This document shows positions 13,097 to 24,480 of a stretch of 64,000 nucleotides of DNA, piece after piece. Positions within the stretch are counted from its first letter, which is position 1, and every line of letters starts with the position of its first letter. The notes under the pieces are model-generated. The model was given only the letters and a program-made list of their open reading frames with translations, made no database searches and was not told where the DNA came from. A program made the position numbers and the translations under genes. The stretch lies in NCBI GenBank assembly GCA_020543525.1, contig JAHYIO010000039.1, positions 1,178,001 to 1,242,000 on the forward strand, given 5' to 3'. The DNA comes from Coriolopsis trogii. Taxonomy: Eukaryota; Basidiomycota; Agaricomycetes; Polyporales; Polyporaceae.

Positions 13097-14077
13097 TTAT
13101 TCCCTCTGCACGAGGGCCAGCAATCCCAAACCGCCTAGGAGCGCGTACTTGAGCTGGGGGAAGTCATTCTGTACACCGATGAATCAGTCAATATCCGTCG
13201 GTGCGAGCGAGATCGAACGCATGCCATCGCAATCGTCACATAGCCAACGTATGGCACGAACCTGTAGCAAAACGAAAAAAAAATCAGCTTCCTCCCGGTG
13301 CTTCTGATGTTCTGGGGTGATGTCATGGAAGAACGACAAAAACGCACCCTCTCACTTTCCCGACGATATGTTTCCGCTCTAGCCACTCCAAGCCCTGGTA
13401 GAGCTCGATGTCGTCTATATGGTTGTTGTCCCCCTTGGTGAGCATGAGCTGTTTTTGCGCGAGCGGGCTCGCCGCCACCAGCCTACCAACGCCGGCATGT
13501 CCCCGCATGAGCCGCCCACCAGAATAAGAAAACGGAGAAGAACGGAGACGACGACGCACCCCTTGTCCTCCGAGACGAGATCGTGCGTCTCCAGCACTCG
13601 GTGGACGATCGGGATGTCCGCCCCGGGCACCTTGTACACCGTGATGTCCCCCACCTGGTACCGCTCGCTCGCGGGGTTCGTCAGGAAGAGGAGGTCGCCC
13701 CGGTAGAACGCCGGCTCCATAGACCCACTACGTTTCGTCGTCGCATTCACCAAGAATGGCCCCAAGCCGCGCAAGACCCAAGCCTGTCAGCGACTGCTCC
13801 GGCGGAGGACGCTACGAGGGAGGAGCGCACCTGAGGACGACGACGATGGGCGACTCCGTGTTCGTGATGAGCCCGAGCCCTTTCCAGATCATGAGTCCCG
13901 AGGCCAGGACGGACACGAAGTTGAGAACCTGGAGGAGGACCTGGATATCCATGTGTTATGCACCCAGACAGCCAAAGGTCAGCTCGCCGAAACCCGCTAC
14001 TGGCCAGGCCCCACGCGAAAGACACGCACATGTCGGAACCCGAGCCTCCGCAGCGTCTTGAGCTCGTCGGCGAACAT
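13097..14077 (-). CDS. SEC11: signal peptidase complex catalytic subunit SEC11
   Basis: ER membrane serine protease that removes signal peptides during secretion. Six exons (14077–14030, 13940–13831, 13727–13560, 13467–13348, 13261–13225, 13168–13097) give 184 residues, typical for SEC11. After the short cytosolic N-terminus ([16 protein letters not shown]) comes one membrane anchor ([15 protein letters not shown]). The catalytic serine lies in SGSMEPAF, and the second catalytic box contains HRVLETHD, followed by [11 protein letters not shown], the region holding the conserved Asp residues. The end is the usual [20 protein letters not shown] plus a hydrophobic tail. The fifth intron is unusual: the family-like junction (TIAM/NDFP) needs a GC donor at 13224–13223. 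A GT donor six bases later would add Ala-Cys. Confidence 0.93.
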
Positions 14078-14526
14078 GGCACTGGCAGGGGCGTGGTGGT
14101 GGACGAGAGTGAAAAGAGAGAGATGTTTTGGGGCAGGAGACGTGGCGCCGAGTTGTATACAAGCCCAACCCCAGCCGGCGGTGGTCGCGACACGTTCGCG
14201 AGCGCCAACACGTCACAAGTCGGTCGCCTCGGACTCGATTCGCGCGCGCGCGTTCGTGGCGCGACAGGCGTCTACGTTTCTGCAGTTTGCTTCCGCCGAC
14301 GACCATGTCCCCCAGACGGTTTGGTATATTTGTGTTCTCTCAACTGCGGTTACAAGTACATATCTTACACGACGCTTGTTCCTCACGAGGCTATCTATGT
14401 CCAATCCAGAAAACTCGACGATGCGCCCTATGATTTTGTAGGCACGCAGGACGCTTCAAACCCAGAATCTCCACAAGGTGCGCACAATCCACTCTACTTG
14501 TCCAGACACAGCAGAATACTCCAGCC
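14078..14526. other. intergenic between SEC11 start and bHLH stop
   Basis: About 450 bp containing the SEC11 promoter and the bHLH gene's downstream flank. No gene is supported here; the long plus-strand ORF running through is the antisense shadow of the bHLH gene. Confidence 0.45.
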
Positions 14527-15939
14527 TCAGTCCCTCATCCCGAGCAACGACCCCGGCGTGACGACCTCGACCGACCTCTCGCTCCCCCTCCCGCCCGACC
14601 GCTCGTCCACAGGCGTCATCGGCAGCACGCACCTCGACAGCGCAGACGTGACAGAGCTCGTCGAGATCGTCGAGCTGACCGACGCCGACCGCGGCTTCGA
14701 GCCGATCTGCAACAACAACGACGCCGCCGTCTCATCTTCCGGCGTCCACGTCGGCGACGCCGACACCGACTCCCTCCACATCTCCCCCCGCCGCATGGTC
14801 TCCCTCGCCCTCGCCGAGTGCGAGTGTGGATGCGACGGCGGTCCGAGCGGGTGGGCCGGACCCGGCAGCGTCAACGCCGGCATGTTCGCGAGGGTGATCG
14901 ACGGCCGGAAACGTCCCGACGGCGGCGGGGACGGCAGCTGTGCGTTCTGGGGCGCGCGCGCAGAGGTGGGGGAAGCACCGGCCATCAGACTGCTCGGGTC
15001 GACGTACGGGTGCGGCAGCCACGATGCGATGGGCGGCAGGCGGGGGGAAGCCCCCGATGTGGACGAGGAGACCGTGGCGAACGGCATGGGCGAGGGCTGC
15101 TCAGACTCTGCGCGGCCCAGCCCACGCTCGTCGTCGCCGATGTACGAGTCCTCGACGTCGGCGTCCATGTCGGGGGTCTGGCGTGCTCGCCTGGATACAC
15201 GTTGCTCGACGTCTGCCAATTCCTCGTCTTCGTCGTCCTCGCGCCGACGCTTTGGTGATGGAGGCGTTGCCTGGCGTCGGTCAAGGATAGGCATACAAGA
15301 GTCGTGGGCACGACACTGCGTGCACACCTTGGCCCTGGCCTCGAGCGACTGCACGCGCGTCACGAGCTCCTGCATGTACTCGACGGCCTTCACGAGCACG
15401 TCGAGCTTGAACTCCTTCTCGTCCGCCTTCGCCTTGCCCTTCCTCCCCTTCTCCCCATCCTCATCTCTCACCGGCACGCTCTCGGTCGTCAGCGCCAAGA
15501 CGCGCTCGCGCTCGCCGATGAGGGTGCTCAGGGTAGCGAGGGTCTCGTTGATCTTCGTCCGCCGCGCCTTCTCGATCCGGGAGTGGTTCAGCTTGCGGAG
15601 CGACTCGCGCGCCGAGCGGGACATGTTCCCCGGCTTCCGTCCCCGCCGTTTGGGAGCAGTGGCGGCGTCGCGGTCGCGCTCGTTGCCCGGATCGTACTCG
15701 TCCTCTCCGTCGGAGGCAGAGTCCGAGCCGGGGAACGCTGGGGGGTGCGGTACGGGCTGCTTGGGGAGGATGGGTGGACGTGCGGCTGCGCGGCGTGGCT
15801 GGTGCTGTTGATTGTGGGTTGCGGGCGCGGACGCGGGAGGGGGAGCGTCGCCGACAGAGCCCGTCCGTTGTCGTTTTGCGCGGCGGGGAGGATTGCAGCT
15901 CGCGGCGTAGAGCATGGGGGTGTCTGTCTGTGCGGACAT
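14527..15939 (-). CDS. bHLH transcription factor
   Basis: Single-exon gene, 470 residues, nuclear DNA-binding regulator. The basic region NHSRIEKARR (about residues 118–127) has the His119–Glu123–Arg127 pattern of E-box binders of the CACGTG class. Helix 1 is TKINETLATLSTLIGERERVL; after a charged loop of about 25 residues, helix 2 is KLDVLVKAVEYMQELVTRVQSLEAR. Preceding it is a Lys/Arg-rich, nuclear-localisation-like stretch (PKRRGRKPGN). A small cysteine group (VCTQCRAHDSC) follows helix 2. The rest is Ser/Pro-rich and low complexity. The start is the Met at 15939, which opens a normal disordered N-terminus; the ORF continues upstream but with unlikely composition. Which fungal bHLH subfamily it belongs to is unclear. 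Confidence 0.85.
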   Translation of the reverse strand: MSAQTDTPMLYAASCNPPRRAKRQRTGSVGDAPPPASAPATHNQQHQPRRAAARPPILPKQPVPHPPAFPGSDSASDGEDEYDPGNERDRDAATAPKRRGRKPGNMSRSARESLRKLNHSRIEKARRTKINETLATLSTLIGERERVLALTTESVPVRDEDGEKGRKGKAKADEKEFKLDVLVKAVEYMQELVTRVQSLEARAKVCTQCRAHDSCMPILDRRQATPPSPKRRREDDEDEELADVEQRVSRRARQTPDMDADVEDSYIGDDERGLGRAESEQPSPMPFATVSSSTSGASPRLPPIASWLPHPYVDPSSLMAGASPTSARAPQNAQLPSPPPSGRFRPSITLANMPALTLPGPAHPLGPPSHPHSHSARARETMRRGEMWRESVSASPTWTPEDETAASLLLQIGSKPRSASVSSTISTSSVTSALSRCVLPMTPVDERSGGRGSERSVEVVTPGSLLGMRD

Positions 15940-17617
15940 TGCGCGCGGTCTTGTCTTGCTGGCGGGCGCGTTCGTGGTGTGCGTTCGAGTGCGTATGTGT
16001 GGGTGTATGCTGGATGCTCGCGCAACGAACAGGAAAGAGAAGGGGGGCACACGACAGAGCGGGAGCGGTGTTCCGTCAGGGGCCAAGTAGGCTATAAGAC
16101 AGACGGTGGTGTGGCTGAGACGACTGCGTCCGTGGGCGATTTGCGCCTGCGAGCGCCGCGTTTGGGCTCGAGGGTCGTGTGCCCCAGAAACGTGCGCGTC
16201 GCACGACCATCCCCGCGCGACGCGATTGGCCCCCGCCCCATGCACGTGTCGCCGCCCTCGCCCTCCCTGCCCGATCGGGAAGGTGAGGTCGTTCGCAGCC
16301 GCCCTCGCTCAGTCTCTCTTCGCTCTCCGCCTTCCCTTCGCTCTCTTCGCCCGGGTCCAGGCTATGCCACAGCACGTACACCGGTTGCGCAGTCTGTCTC
16401 CGCCCACCACACTTCCCGACCGGTCTCGCAACGCCGTGTGCCCTCCCGGACGCTGTCGCACAGGGCATCGTCGACGGCGCAGCGGTCACAAAGACACGTC
16501 TCAAGCGCCGTATGGCCAACGTGGGAGACGCGGATACACACGACCTTGGGATAGATCTTGCCCGAGCCAAACTGCCCTGGACTGCCGCCCAGACTCGCCC
16601 ATCCGTCTTGGTTGTTTCGGGCATATCCATGGGAGCGTCGCGGAAGCGTGCTTACGTCCCGGTCCCGGCGACGCCAGGGAGTCAGGGGACGACGCCTCCG
16701 CCGCCCAAGACAATGCCGGCATGGGGGTGGCGATAACGAGACACGAACTCTCCGTATCGGAGGGAAGGGGCAGAGTGGTGGCTAACTTACCTCGGCGAGC
16801 TTGCGAGAGAAGTTGGGATGCGGTAAGCCCTATTGGCGAGGGCGCTCGTAGACTGACGCGGTTCCCTTCCGATCATGGCCTCTCTGCGACCTTTTAGCTG
16901 TCCTGCACCTATCCCGCTGTCCAGCTGACTTTGCGCAGACCGTGATTTGAACTTTTGCGCCTTGCTCACTGGCTTCTCTCGGGAACCCGGTCTGGTGAAC
17001 GCGCCGAGTCCATTGCAGCAGCGCTCCCTGTCATCGATGCGCAGCTCCTCATTGCGATTTTGGTGCGTCGGCGGAAGCTACCATGACGGCAAAACGTCCA
17101 TCGGAGACATTCAAGGTTGGGGAGCTCCAAGCTTCAGCATGGCATGCTCACGAACAGCAGAGCCTCGTTCGTCGAGGATCATCCTTCAACCGCTCTACTT
17201 CCCGGTAGAACGCGGCCCACACCCTTCCATGAGCCTCGCCCTTCTCCACCCTCACAACCCTCTCCTTCTAAAACCGTTATGCCGTCAACCCTCCGCGACT
17301 CATGCCCCAATCGTTCTCATGGATTGCAGTAGTAGCACCCCATGGAGCACGACGGACGAGAGCTGGGGCCTTGTGTCTCACAACGGTCATTTTGCCAGGG
17401 GATTGACCACTGTCACCATAAAGCCCAGAGCGGTCGGTCGAGTGATACGTATGTCGAGATAGTGTAGATCTCCTTCAGTAATGCATCGGGAGGCAGAGCG
17501 GTGGCGAGACTGCAAAGAGTACTGAACTGGGCTTCGTATACGTTCGATGGTTGATACGCGTAGACAATGGCGACAGACCTTGCGTTACTATAATCTTGTC
17601 ACTTTAATGGGAATATA
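15940..17617. other. no supported gene
   Basis: Contains the bHLH upstream region. ORFs here are short or lack any recognisable feature. Base composition shifts from GC-rich to AT-richer toward the transposable element at 17618. Confidence 0.45.
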
Positions 17618-18160
17618 CAGTGGCGCTCGAAAGTCCTGCACGTAGGAACTTGTCTCATGGTGTTTGTACAATATCTCGACCCATTCAAGACTGTTTGCCA
17701 TGCTTCAGGTGTGCATGGTCTTACTAGACCTCCCTCTATGCCTGTGTATTGGCTGTTAGGAGATGTGTCAATAGATTGTGTTCCAAGTAGGATATGAAAT
17801 ATGGTGTATTTACCAGATGTTACTTGAATACCTCAGTCCCCAGTCATGCTCAGCTCTTCAAACTTGGACCTTAATCACTAATCATCAGTATGAAGTGGTC
17901 TGTACATGAAGCCTGTGGCAGAAAGTTCTATGTACCGTTGAACCCACCAGGAACCGGCGCCTAATTACATGGAGTTTTGTCCAGTTACTCGATTAATTCT
18001 GCGACCACTGCATGGATTCCTTCACAGATACCACACAATTTTAGAGTAGCTACACATGCATCTATGACTGCTCGAATTGCGATAAACGTACTTGAAATAG
18101 CCAAGATATGATACAGTCATTTGTGACCCCAGCCACGTGCAAAACTTTCGAGCGCCACTG
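17618..18160. mobile_element. Tc1/mariner-type MITE (non-autonomous)
   Basis: A 543-bp element starts and ends with the inverted sequence CAGTGGCGCTCGAAAGT. The match continues to about 24 bp with two mismatches (CC versus TT) before TGCACGT. It is flanked on both sides by TA (17616–17617 and 18161–18162), the target duplication expected for Tc1/mariner insertion. The interior is AT-rich compared with its surroundings and has no transposase ORF, so it would depend on an enzyme encoded elsewhere. Confidence 0.88.
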
Positions 18161-18709
18161 TAATTTGCCATTGTGGGTACAGCTTTCGGTGTATGCTTAT
18201 TTCGACATGCACAAGAGCTGATACATTGCAGGTTAACCTCCGGACCGGACAACACAGATGGCGAAGACACGCTCGCATGATTATAGGAAGTCGACTAACA
18301 GGAATCTTTTAATTCTTTTCAGGTCACAGAGTAACAGGCAAGAGAAAACAGTAAGGATACAGTTGTGAGGGGTTCCAAGCACGCGTGACCAAGTAATACA
18401 GTGAGGGTATGCAAGATGGGGGGGTGGTAGGTGCGCGAAGCCGAGTTTATGATGCATCAGAACCGGAGAAGGGTGGGAGGGGAAGAGGGAGAGATGCGAC
18501 AATAGCTGGGATGTAAAGAAGATTAGGCGAACATACGAGTGTCCGAACCGCAAGACCACAAGACAAGAAGAACGCGAAAAGACTGGATGAGATTAGGGGG
18601 AACCGTGTGGGTCGGAGGCATCGAAGACCAAAGGTCCCGTCGATGCTTTTCGAGAGGCAGGCATCGCACCTGGCGGCGCCGCACCAGCTCGAAGAGCGAA
18701 GAACGGCGC
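18161..18709. other. no supported gene; 3' flank of the Clp1-like gene
   Basis: AT-richer DNA between the MITE and the stop codon of the Clp1-like gene. It probably holds that gene's 3' UTR. No motif stands out. Confidence 0.4.
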
Positions 18710-19732
18710 TCAAGACTTGTTCTCGACGACCTTCGTCATCGCCGCAAGCACCACCTCCCAAGCGAGGTCCATCACCCCCCAAAGCTCCGCGTCGAACACG
18801 CCCAGCGCACAGACGTTCTGCCACAGCCCGTTGATGAGCTTCACATGCCCCATGAGCGCCGTCATCGCGCCCTGCGTCCCCCCGCGCTGGAACGCCGCGC
18901 CGGCGAGCGCATGCGCGAGGCGCAACAGGCGGTCGGACGTAAACTGCGCGACGTACACGGGCTTGCTCGTGCCCGCGCTCGTGCCCACCGCGGACGGCGG
19001 CAGCTGCGGGATGTGGGCCGCAAGCGCGGGGAGGAGGGACGCGAGGAGCGTGTCCGCGCGCATCGTGTGCAGGTACGCGTGCAGGAGCGCGTACGTCTCC
19101 GGGCTCGGGAGCGTGATGGGCACGATCGGGAGCGTGAGCGCGGCGCGGCGGGACCCGGCGTGGCGCGGGCTCGCGGGCAGCGGAGGCAGGAGCGCGCAGT
19201 GGACGGCCATCACGAGCGCGGAGCCCGGGTAGAGGTTCACGGTCGTCGAGGGCGCGAACGCGGACCTGTCGGCGAAGGAGGCGGCGGTCGGGGTCGTCGC
19301 GGAGGAGCGGGAGGAGAGGATGGCGAAGACGTGGGTCGGGAAGGACGACATGTCTGGCGCTTGGGATGAGGGACGCATGGGCGCGTCGATGGAGGACGGC
19401 AGGTGCGCGCATGGGAGCGAACTTGGGATCGTCAGGAGCGAGAGAGCAGTGAGAAGCCTAGACGAAGAGAATATGTTAGGTCCGTCAAGCGTCAAGGACT
19501 GGAATACGCACTCATGAGAGTTGCCAGCAAGCGTCTTTTTGATGTACTCGAGCGGTACGTTCGCAAGCCCCGGGTCGAGGCGCGCGATGGAGTCGCGCGA
19601 GGGCTCGGAGAAGTTGGGACGGGCGAGGCGACGCGGGATGTTCAGCTTTTGCTCTACGGGGTACTGGTAGTGGGACGAGGAGAGGTTGAGAGCCTCCGGG
19701 ATGGGACCGTGACGCGAAGCGACGTGGAACAT
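18710..19732 (-). CDS. clp1: Clp1-like (clampless1 family) protein
   Basis: Two exons (19732–19512, 19457–18710) with a 54-nt intron that happens to be in frame; 322 residues. The pattern fits the basidiomycete Clp1 family known from mating-dependent clamp-cell development: an N-terminal HGPIPEALNL, then PNFSEPSRDSIARLDPGLANVPLEYIKK, a central FPTHVFAIL, TLPIVPITLPSPETYALLHAYL, and near the end NGLWQNVCALGVFDAELWGVMDLAWEVVL. No enzyme motif, signal peptide or membrane segment is visible; the family has no known catalysis. A TATAATAT-like sequence lies about 65 bp upstream. The identification is from remembered family character, not a search. Agaricomycetes often carry several paralogs, so this need not be the functional orthologue. 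Confidence 0.65.
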   Translation of the reverse strand: MFHVASRHGPIPEALNLSSSHYQYPVEQKLNIPRRLARPNFSEPSRDSIARLDPGLANVPLEYIKKTLAGNSHECVFQSLTLDGPNIFSSSRLLTALSLLTIPSSLPCAHLPSSIDAPMRPSSQAPDMSSFPTHVFAILSSRSSATTPTAASFADRSAFAPSTTVNLYPGSALVMAVHCALLPPLPASPRHAGSRRAALTLPIVPITLPSPETYALLHAYLHTMRADTLLASLLPALAAHIPQLPPSAVGTSAGTSKPVYVAQFTSDRLLRLAHALAGAAFQRGGTQGAMTALMGHVKLINGLWQNVCALGVFDAELWGVMDLAWEVVLAAMTKVVENKS

Positions 19733-22700
19733 GGCGCAGCAGGGACCAGAAAGAGGCGAGAAAGCAGGCTCGGTGCGAGGGCGGGCGCGGGGCGATATTA
19801 TAGGCGGAAAGGACTAGGAGCGGTATAGTCGAACACGCCGGGCAGACAATAGGGTACGCGGGGTGGGCGCGAGGTGATCGACACGATGTGCGCGTGAGGC
19901 GGCGGGCGAGGAATGGAGAGGCGCGGTGCGATGGGCGGCGGCGCGGTGTTGTTGGAGAGCTGTGGCATACCGCGCGCAGAGATCTTATACTTTGTGGGCC
20001 GCGCACGGTGCCCGTTGGAGAATAAGGCGACGCGCGAGAGGCTGGCTGCACATGGCGGAGAGGAATAAGGCGAGCGACATATCCGGCCACTCGTTTGTCG
20101 TCCTCCCACACGTGGCCGCGAGGCGCCTTGCCCGGAAAGGGTATGTTTGTCGAGCGCGTCCACTCTGGGATCCCGTCTCAGATCCAACTCTCGCCCATCC
20201 CCTCCGTCTCCAGAACGGACTCCGCGCCGTCTTCGCTGTAGCCAACGCGACTCTCGTCCCTTGTTCTTCCCCACCACCACCACCAATCCAGTGGCCCCCT
20301 TCGCCGCTCCCATCACCGCGAACTATCCTCGAACCTCCTCGTCCTTTGTCCCCAGAACTCCCGCTGCGTAATCTTCACGTACTCTCCTCCACTCCAGCGG
20401 TCGAGACCCCATGTCCGCCTAGCGTCGTCCGACGCTAGTCCCAGCTTTTCTGATGAACCGCTCTCCCAGGTGCGTGCCGCTGACACGTTTGATCGACTTC
20501 GGTGCGCATTCTTTCTGTGCCAACGCCAGCCTGCAAACATGCGCAGTCTGGCTTGTGGAGGTGAGTGGCGGCGTGAGGAGTGTCTCCCTCACAAAGACCG
20601 GGGCACATGAACACTGATGAAACGCGATCGAGTCACTTCAGACGATGCCTGCTCCGGGCTGAATTGTCCAATGATCATTCATTCTACAGCCGCCGATGTC
20701 GACGATCACCCACTTCCTAGACAGGAAGTTCCTCTATATGCACCACCCTGACCTAGAGGCAACACCTATCTCTGGTGCTCCGACCGATGGAACGCGGCTT
20801 TGAGGCGCACATATAAACGTCACAGCGTCAAGTATCTGCTGGCGAAATGTCTAGCCGGGTCGCCCTCGCTCTACATACGATACGAACTGATCTTGAGCGC
20901 TGCTCATCATTCCCGGAAGATATCTTTCATTGCGATCCTTGTAGCTGACACACAAGTTACCTTTCGCCGGCCCGGACCATCCCGTAAACGGCCTAGCACT
21001 TCGTTCAGGACGCGCCGACTCTCAAGTCGGCGCGGGACAGGCCCAACTTACCACCCGCCCGAATCCTCAGATCCCGGCATCCTATTGTGCGATCGAGAGT
21101 GAGTGAGCCGCTCATCTACATTCTCGATTGATTGCGTTGAAAATTTTCGTCTGTCTGAGTCCACTACGCGACCTCGAGGTTAGCCACCCTACGACGTTAC
21201 GCGTCGCCGACACGGAGCTACTACCTCCTAAAGTGGCGAGCCCCCACAGCGCTCTGGCTTCCGCAATACGCGTGTTGAGTGCACGCCCCGGCTCCCGATG
21301 AAGCACGCCCAACGCGTGTTCAGAAGCTTGGAGCCATACAGGTTCGCCAGGCGCCACCTGTGGCCAAACACGAGACAGGTATGCAGATCCAAGGGCGTCG
21401 ATGGGGCCCGGACGAGGACGTGCCGGTTTGCGAAGCCTCTCGGGTCGGAGCATGCTCTGTCTGGAGTGGCGCCTTTGAGGGCGCCTGGATGCCGGAACGC
21501 CAGAAGCACAAGTAGATGGGCTTGGTGAGTGCATCCAGTATCACGCTCGTTGGGATGGGCTACTACCTGGCCATGACGTACTGCATGGGACAGCAAGATG
21601 CAGAAAAGCTTCATGCCATATGCTGAGTACTCTTGCAGGATGCCATTCATTGACACATCGTGCTCAGAATACACACAACCCTCGGTATTTCTTTCTTGTG
21701 TGCCTTGGATGGAGCCATAACGTCCACCGGATATTGGAGAGGATGCGGAGAGGACATGTGCTCTTTCCGCCTTCTCACATCCGGTACCACTGACCGTCAA
21801 CTGCACCACATCCGACGATACCTCTTCCGCGCTGCCGGCGCTGACATATCAGCCTTGTTCTTCAAAGGCAGACGACCCTGCAAACTCTCCGGCTGAGCAG
21901 CAGAACAAGTCCTCACCCGCTGACCTCGCATATCCTCGGGAATCACTACGATTCATTCATCATTCCCTTGCCAAGTTCGCTTCGCTCACCCGTCAAGGGG
22001 CAAGGGTGAGGAACCGCTGTGTCGGGCACGGCTCGCCCTGGATACACACATACGCCCACAACAGGTTCCGGGCCCGCGACCTCTCTGTTTCCTGTGTCCG
22101 CCAGATCCACTCTGTTCTCCCTTGCGCGTTTTACCAGCGGATGCGATCTGTCCAGATCCCATTGTCCGCTCGAAAGAGGTCGAGATGGACGATAAGGATG
22201 ACAGAGAGCTTCGGTCGGAGAAGGCCGGGGCGGATGTATGTCCTGGTATGTATCGCCTTGTTCATGTTCGAGAGAAGTTCAGAAGTCGAGGGTGTGGCGG
22301 ATGACGCCGCTCGAACCCACAGCAGAGGGTGTTGGAAGGATGAGAGACGTGGACCCTGCGGCGTGGTGAATTGTGCGGCGCCGCGAGGACTCCTGTGTAA
22401 AGTTCATCGGGAAACGGATCCGGTGTCGCTTGTATTCTCTCTGACTCTGACGTCGTCACCCCTCGCGGACGGATCAGGATGGTGCTTCTTCCATTCAGTC
22501 GCCATCCACTTCCCTCGGACGGGAGTCGTAGACTGTGCAGGAAGTTTCGAGAGCAGATTGCTCGCCGTCCTTTCTTTGTTCTTGTGTCAGTGTCAAACCT
22601 GTTGAGGCTACTGCCATTTCCCCCTTTTTTCTCTCACTGCGCAAGCGTAGCACGAAATGCTCTCACGACTTATCTACTCGACAATTGACAAAGAGCGCAT

Positions 22701-24356
22701 GGGTATGGGCCCGCGGGTGTGTCATGATTCGTATCACGTCTTCTGATTGGTCCCTGTGGTTCTTCGAAGCTAGACTTCTTGCCCGCGATTGCGAGCGGTG
22801 AAGATCCCTGCCGGCACGGGTACTACGGCGTGCTCGTTGGATCCGGAGGACACATGGAAGAAAGTTCACAGGTAGCTCTCAAAGAACGGCCAGGTCTCAG
22901 ATCTCAGGGGTGCTCTCCACCCCGTACGACGTTGCGCTCTACTTGAAAATGCTGTGTTTGCGCGTCAAAGAGAAACTGCACTTTGCGCCACGGCGGTGAG
23001 ATGACGCCAATGTTTTGAGGGGAGACCGGGACAACGTGAGACGATAGCGAAAGGATTGTTGCCCTGACGGTATACTAGCTCAGACGTCCGCGAACTGAAG
23101 GAGAGCCTCTCGGTTTCTGGCCGTCTATCTACGTGGCGTCTCCGATTGATTACGCCTACTGTGCTTTGCCTTACGGGGTGGTCTGCCAGTGGCAGGCCGA
23201 GTGGCCTCCGTATCGGTGGGCTGGGGGACTTTGCTAGTGCTCTCGGATTGTTTGACTTCGTGTCTCTCCGGCAAGGCTTACTCCACCAAGCACAAATTAA
23301 GTACTGCTCGAACGGTGATATGTGGGAGTACAGACCCTCGTTAGGGCACCAATATCTTAAGCACTCGCGATAGAGACGTAGATCTCGAGACAAGGTGGGG
23401 AAATCCGTCGCGTTTGATACGATCTCGGACATAAACAGCTGTGTCAAGGCCCAGTATCTGAATGGGTTATCTTTGCATGGTAGACGCAGAGAGAGTATTG
23501 GCTTTCTTCTTACGCGGGTGGCTCCAACTGTTCGAACCAGATAGGCTATAGCCTCCTTATATAGGCGTGGGTCGCTTCATTCAGTGATCAGAGGAAATCA
23601 AGATCCAACCAAGTGTATTGAGAAGGGGAGATACTCCGGTAGACGGTGTTTTTTCTGCTTGACTCAGTCTCAGACATCGACAATTCTCTACGAGTGTGCA
23701 ACTCGGGTACAGTGTGGGTCTACCCTGGGCGCTTCGACTTCCTAATCGAGAAGAAGCTTGTTGCCAATCTCGTCATAAGGCACCGAAACGATCGCGGCCG
23801 CATTGTTTGTCCGTTACGAGAGATGGGGCAATCGAGGCTGTTGTTTGCGAATGCATATAAGATTTACATTCGTGGGACTTGCAACGTACAGCACGCTCAC
23901 CCCGCGAACGACTGGAGACTGCACTGCCAATTTGTCTCTCTCTACTCGGTCGTGTAAGGACCGCTCGTCCTCGTGTTCTAACTAATTTTGATCTTAACTC
24001 TAGACTACGCAGGCCTTCAATGAACACGCATATCCAACACAGAGCGTCCCGTGAGCCACCGATGGTACATTGCCCGATCGTGCGTAGTAGTCGCTATAGA
24101 CGTGCTTATCATCCGGGATCCAGGACGACTCGGAGCTGACTGCCGCGCGTTCACTCAACTTCTCATACAGTGACACAGATCAGGACGCCCATATACGTGC
24201 GGTGCACTCGATGAGGTCCTGCCTCTCCGCAGTTCAGTGTCAATGTGCTAGGGCCTTCCATGGTGGCTAGCTACAGCACCGAACCTCTTGCTGACACACC
24301 TAATTTGTGGCCGGCTCGGCGATTGTGTCCCGGGATCGGAATATCAGCGTCTAGCG
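19733..24356. other. 4.6 kb without a supported gene
   Basis: Many ORFs of 60–200 codons occur on both strands, but none has a domain or consistent intron–exon structure. TATA-like sequences occur near 20812 and 23557 without a gene behind them. The left edge contains the promoter of the Clp1-like gene. Confidence 0.45.
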
Positions 24357-24364
24357 TATATAAG
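24357..24364 (+). promoter_or_regulatory. TATA box of the MDR oxidoreductase gene
   Basis: TATATAAG lies 117 bp upstream of the ATG at 24481. Allowing a transcription start about 30–60 bp downstream leaves a short 5' UTR, as is common in fungal genes. Confidence 0.55.
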
Positions 24365-24480
24365 AACTGTGGTATGCGTTCATAGCTACACCCTATCCTC
24401 AGAGACTCAAGCCTTATATCCCGCCGCCATCAACGCACTCTCCTGCACGCCTTGAAAAGTCGGGTTGAACTGACGGCAGC

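Noticed and set aside
13958..15811. 617-codon plus-strand ORF
   Set aside because: Runs antisense through the bHLH gene, whose HLH motif on the minus strand is unmistakable.
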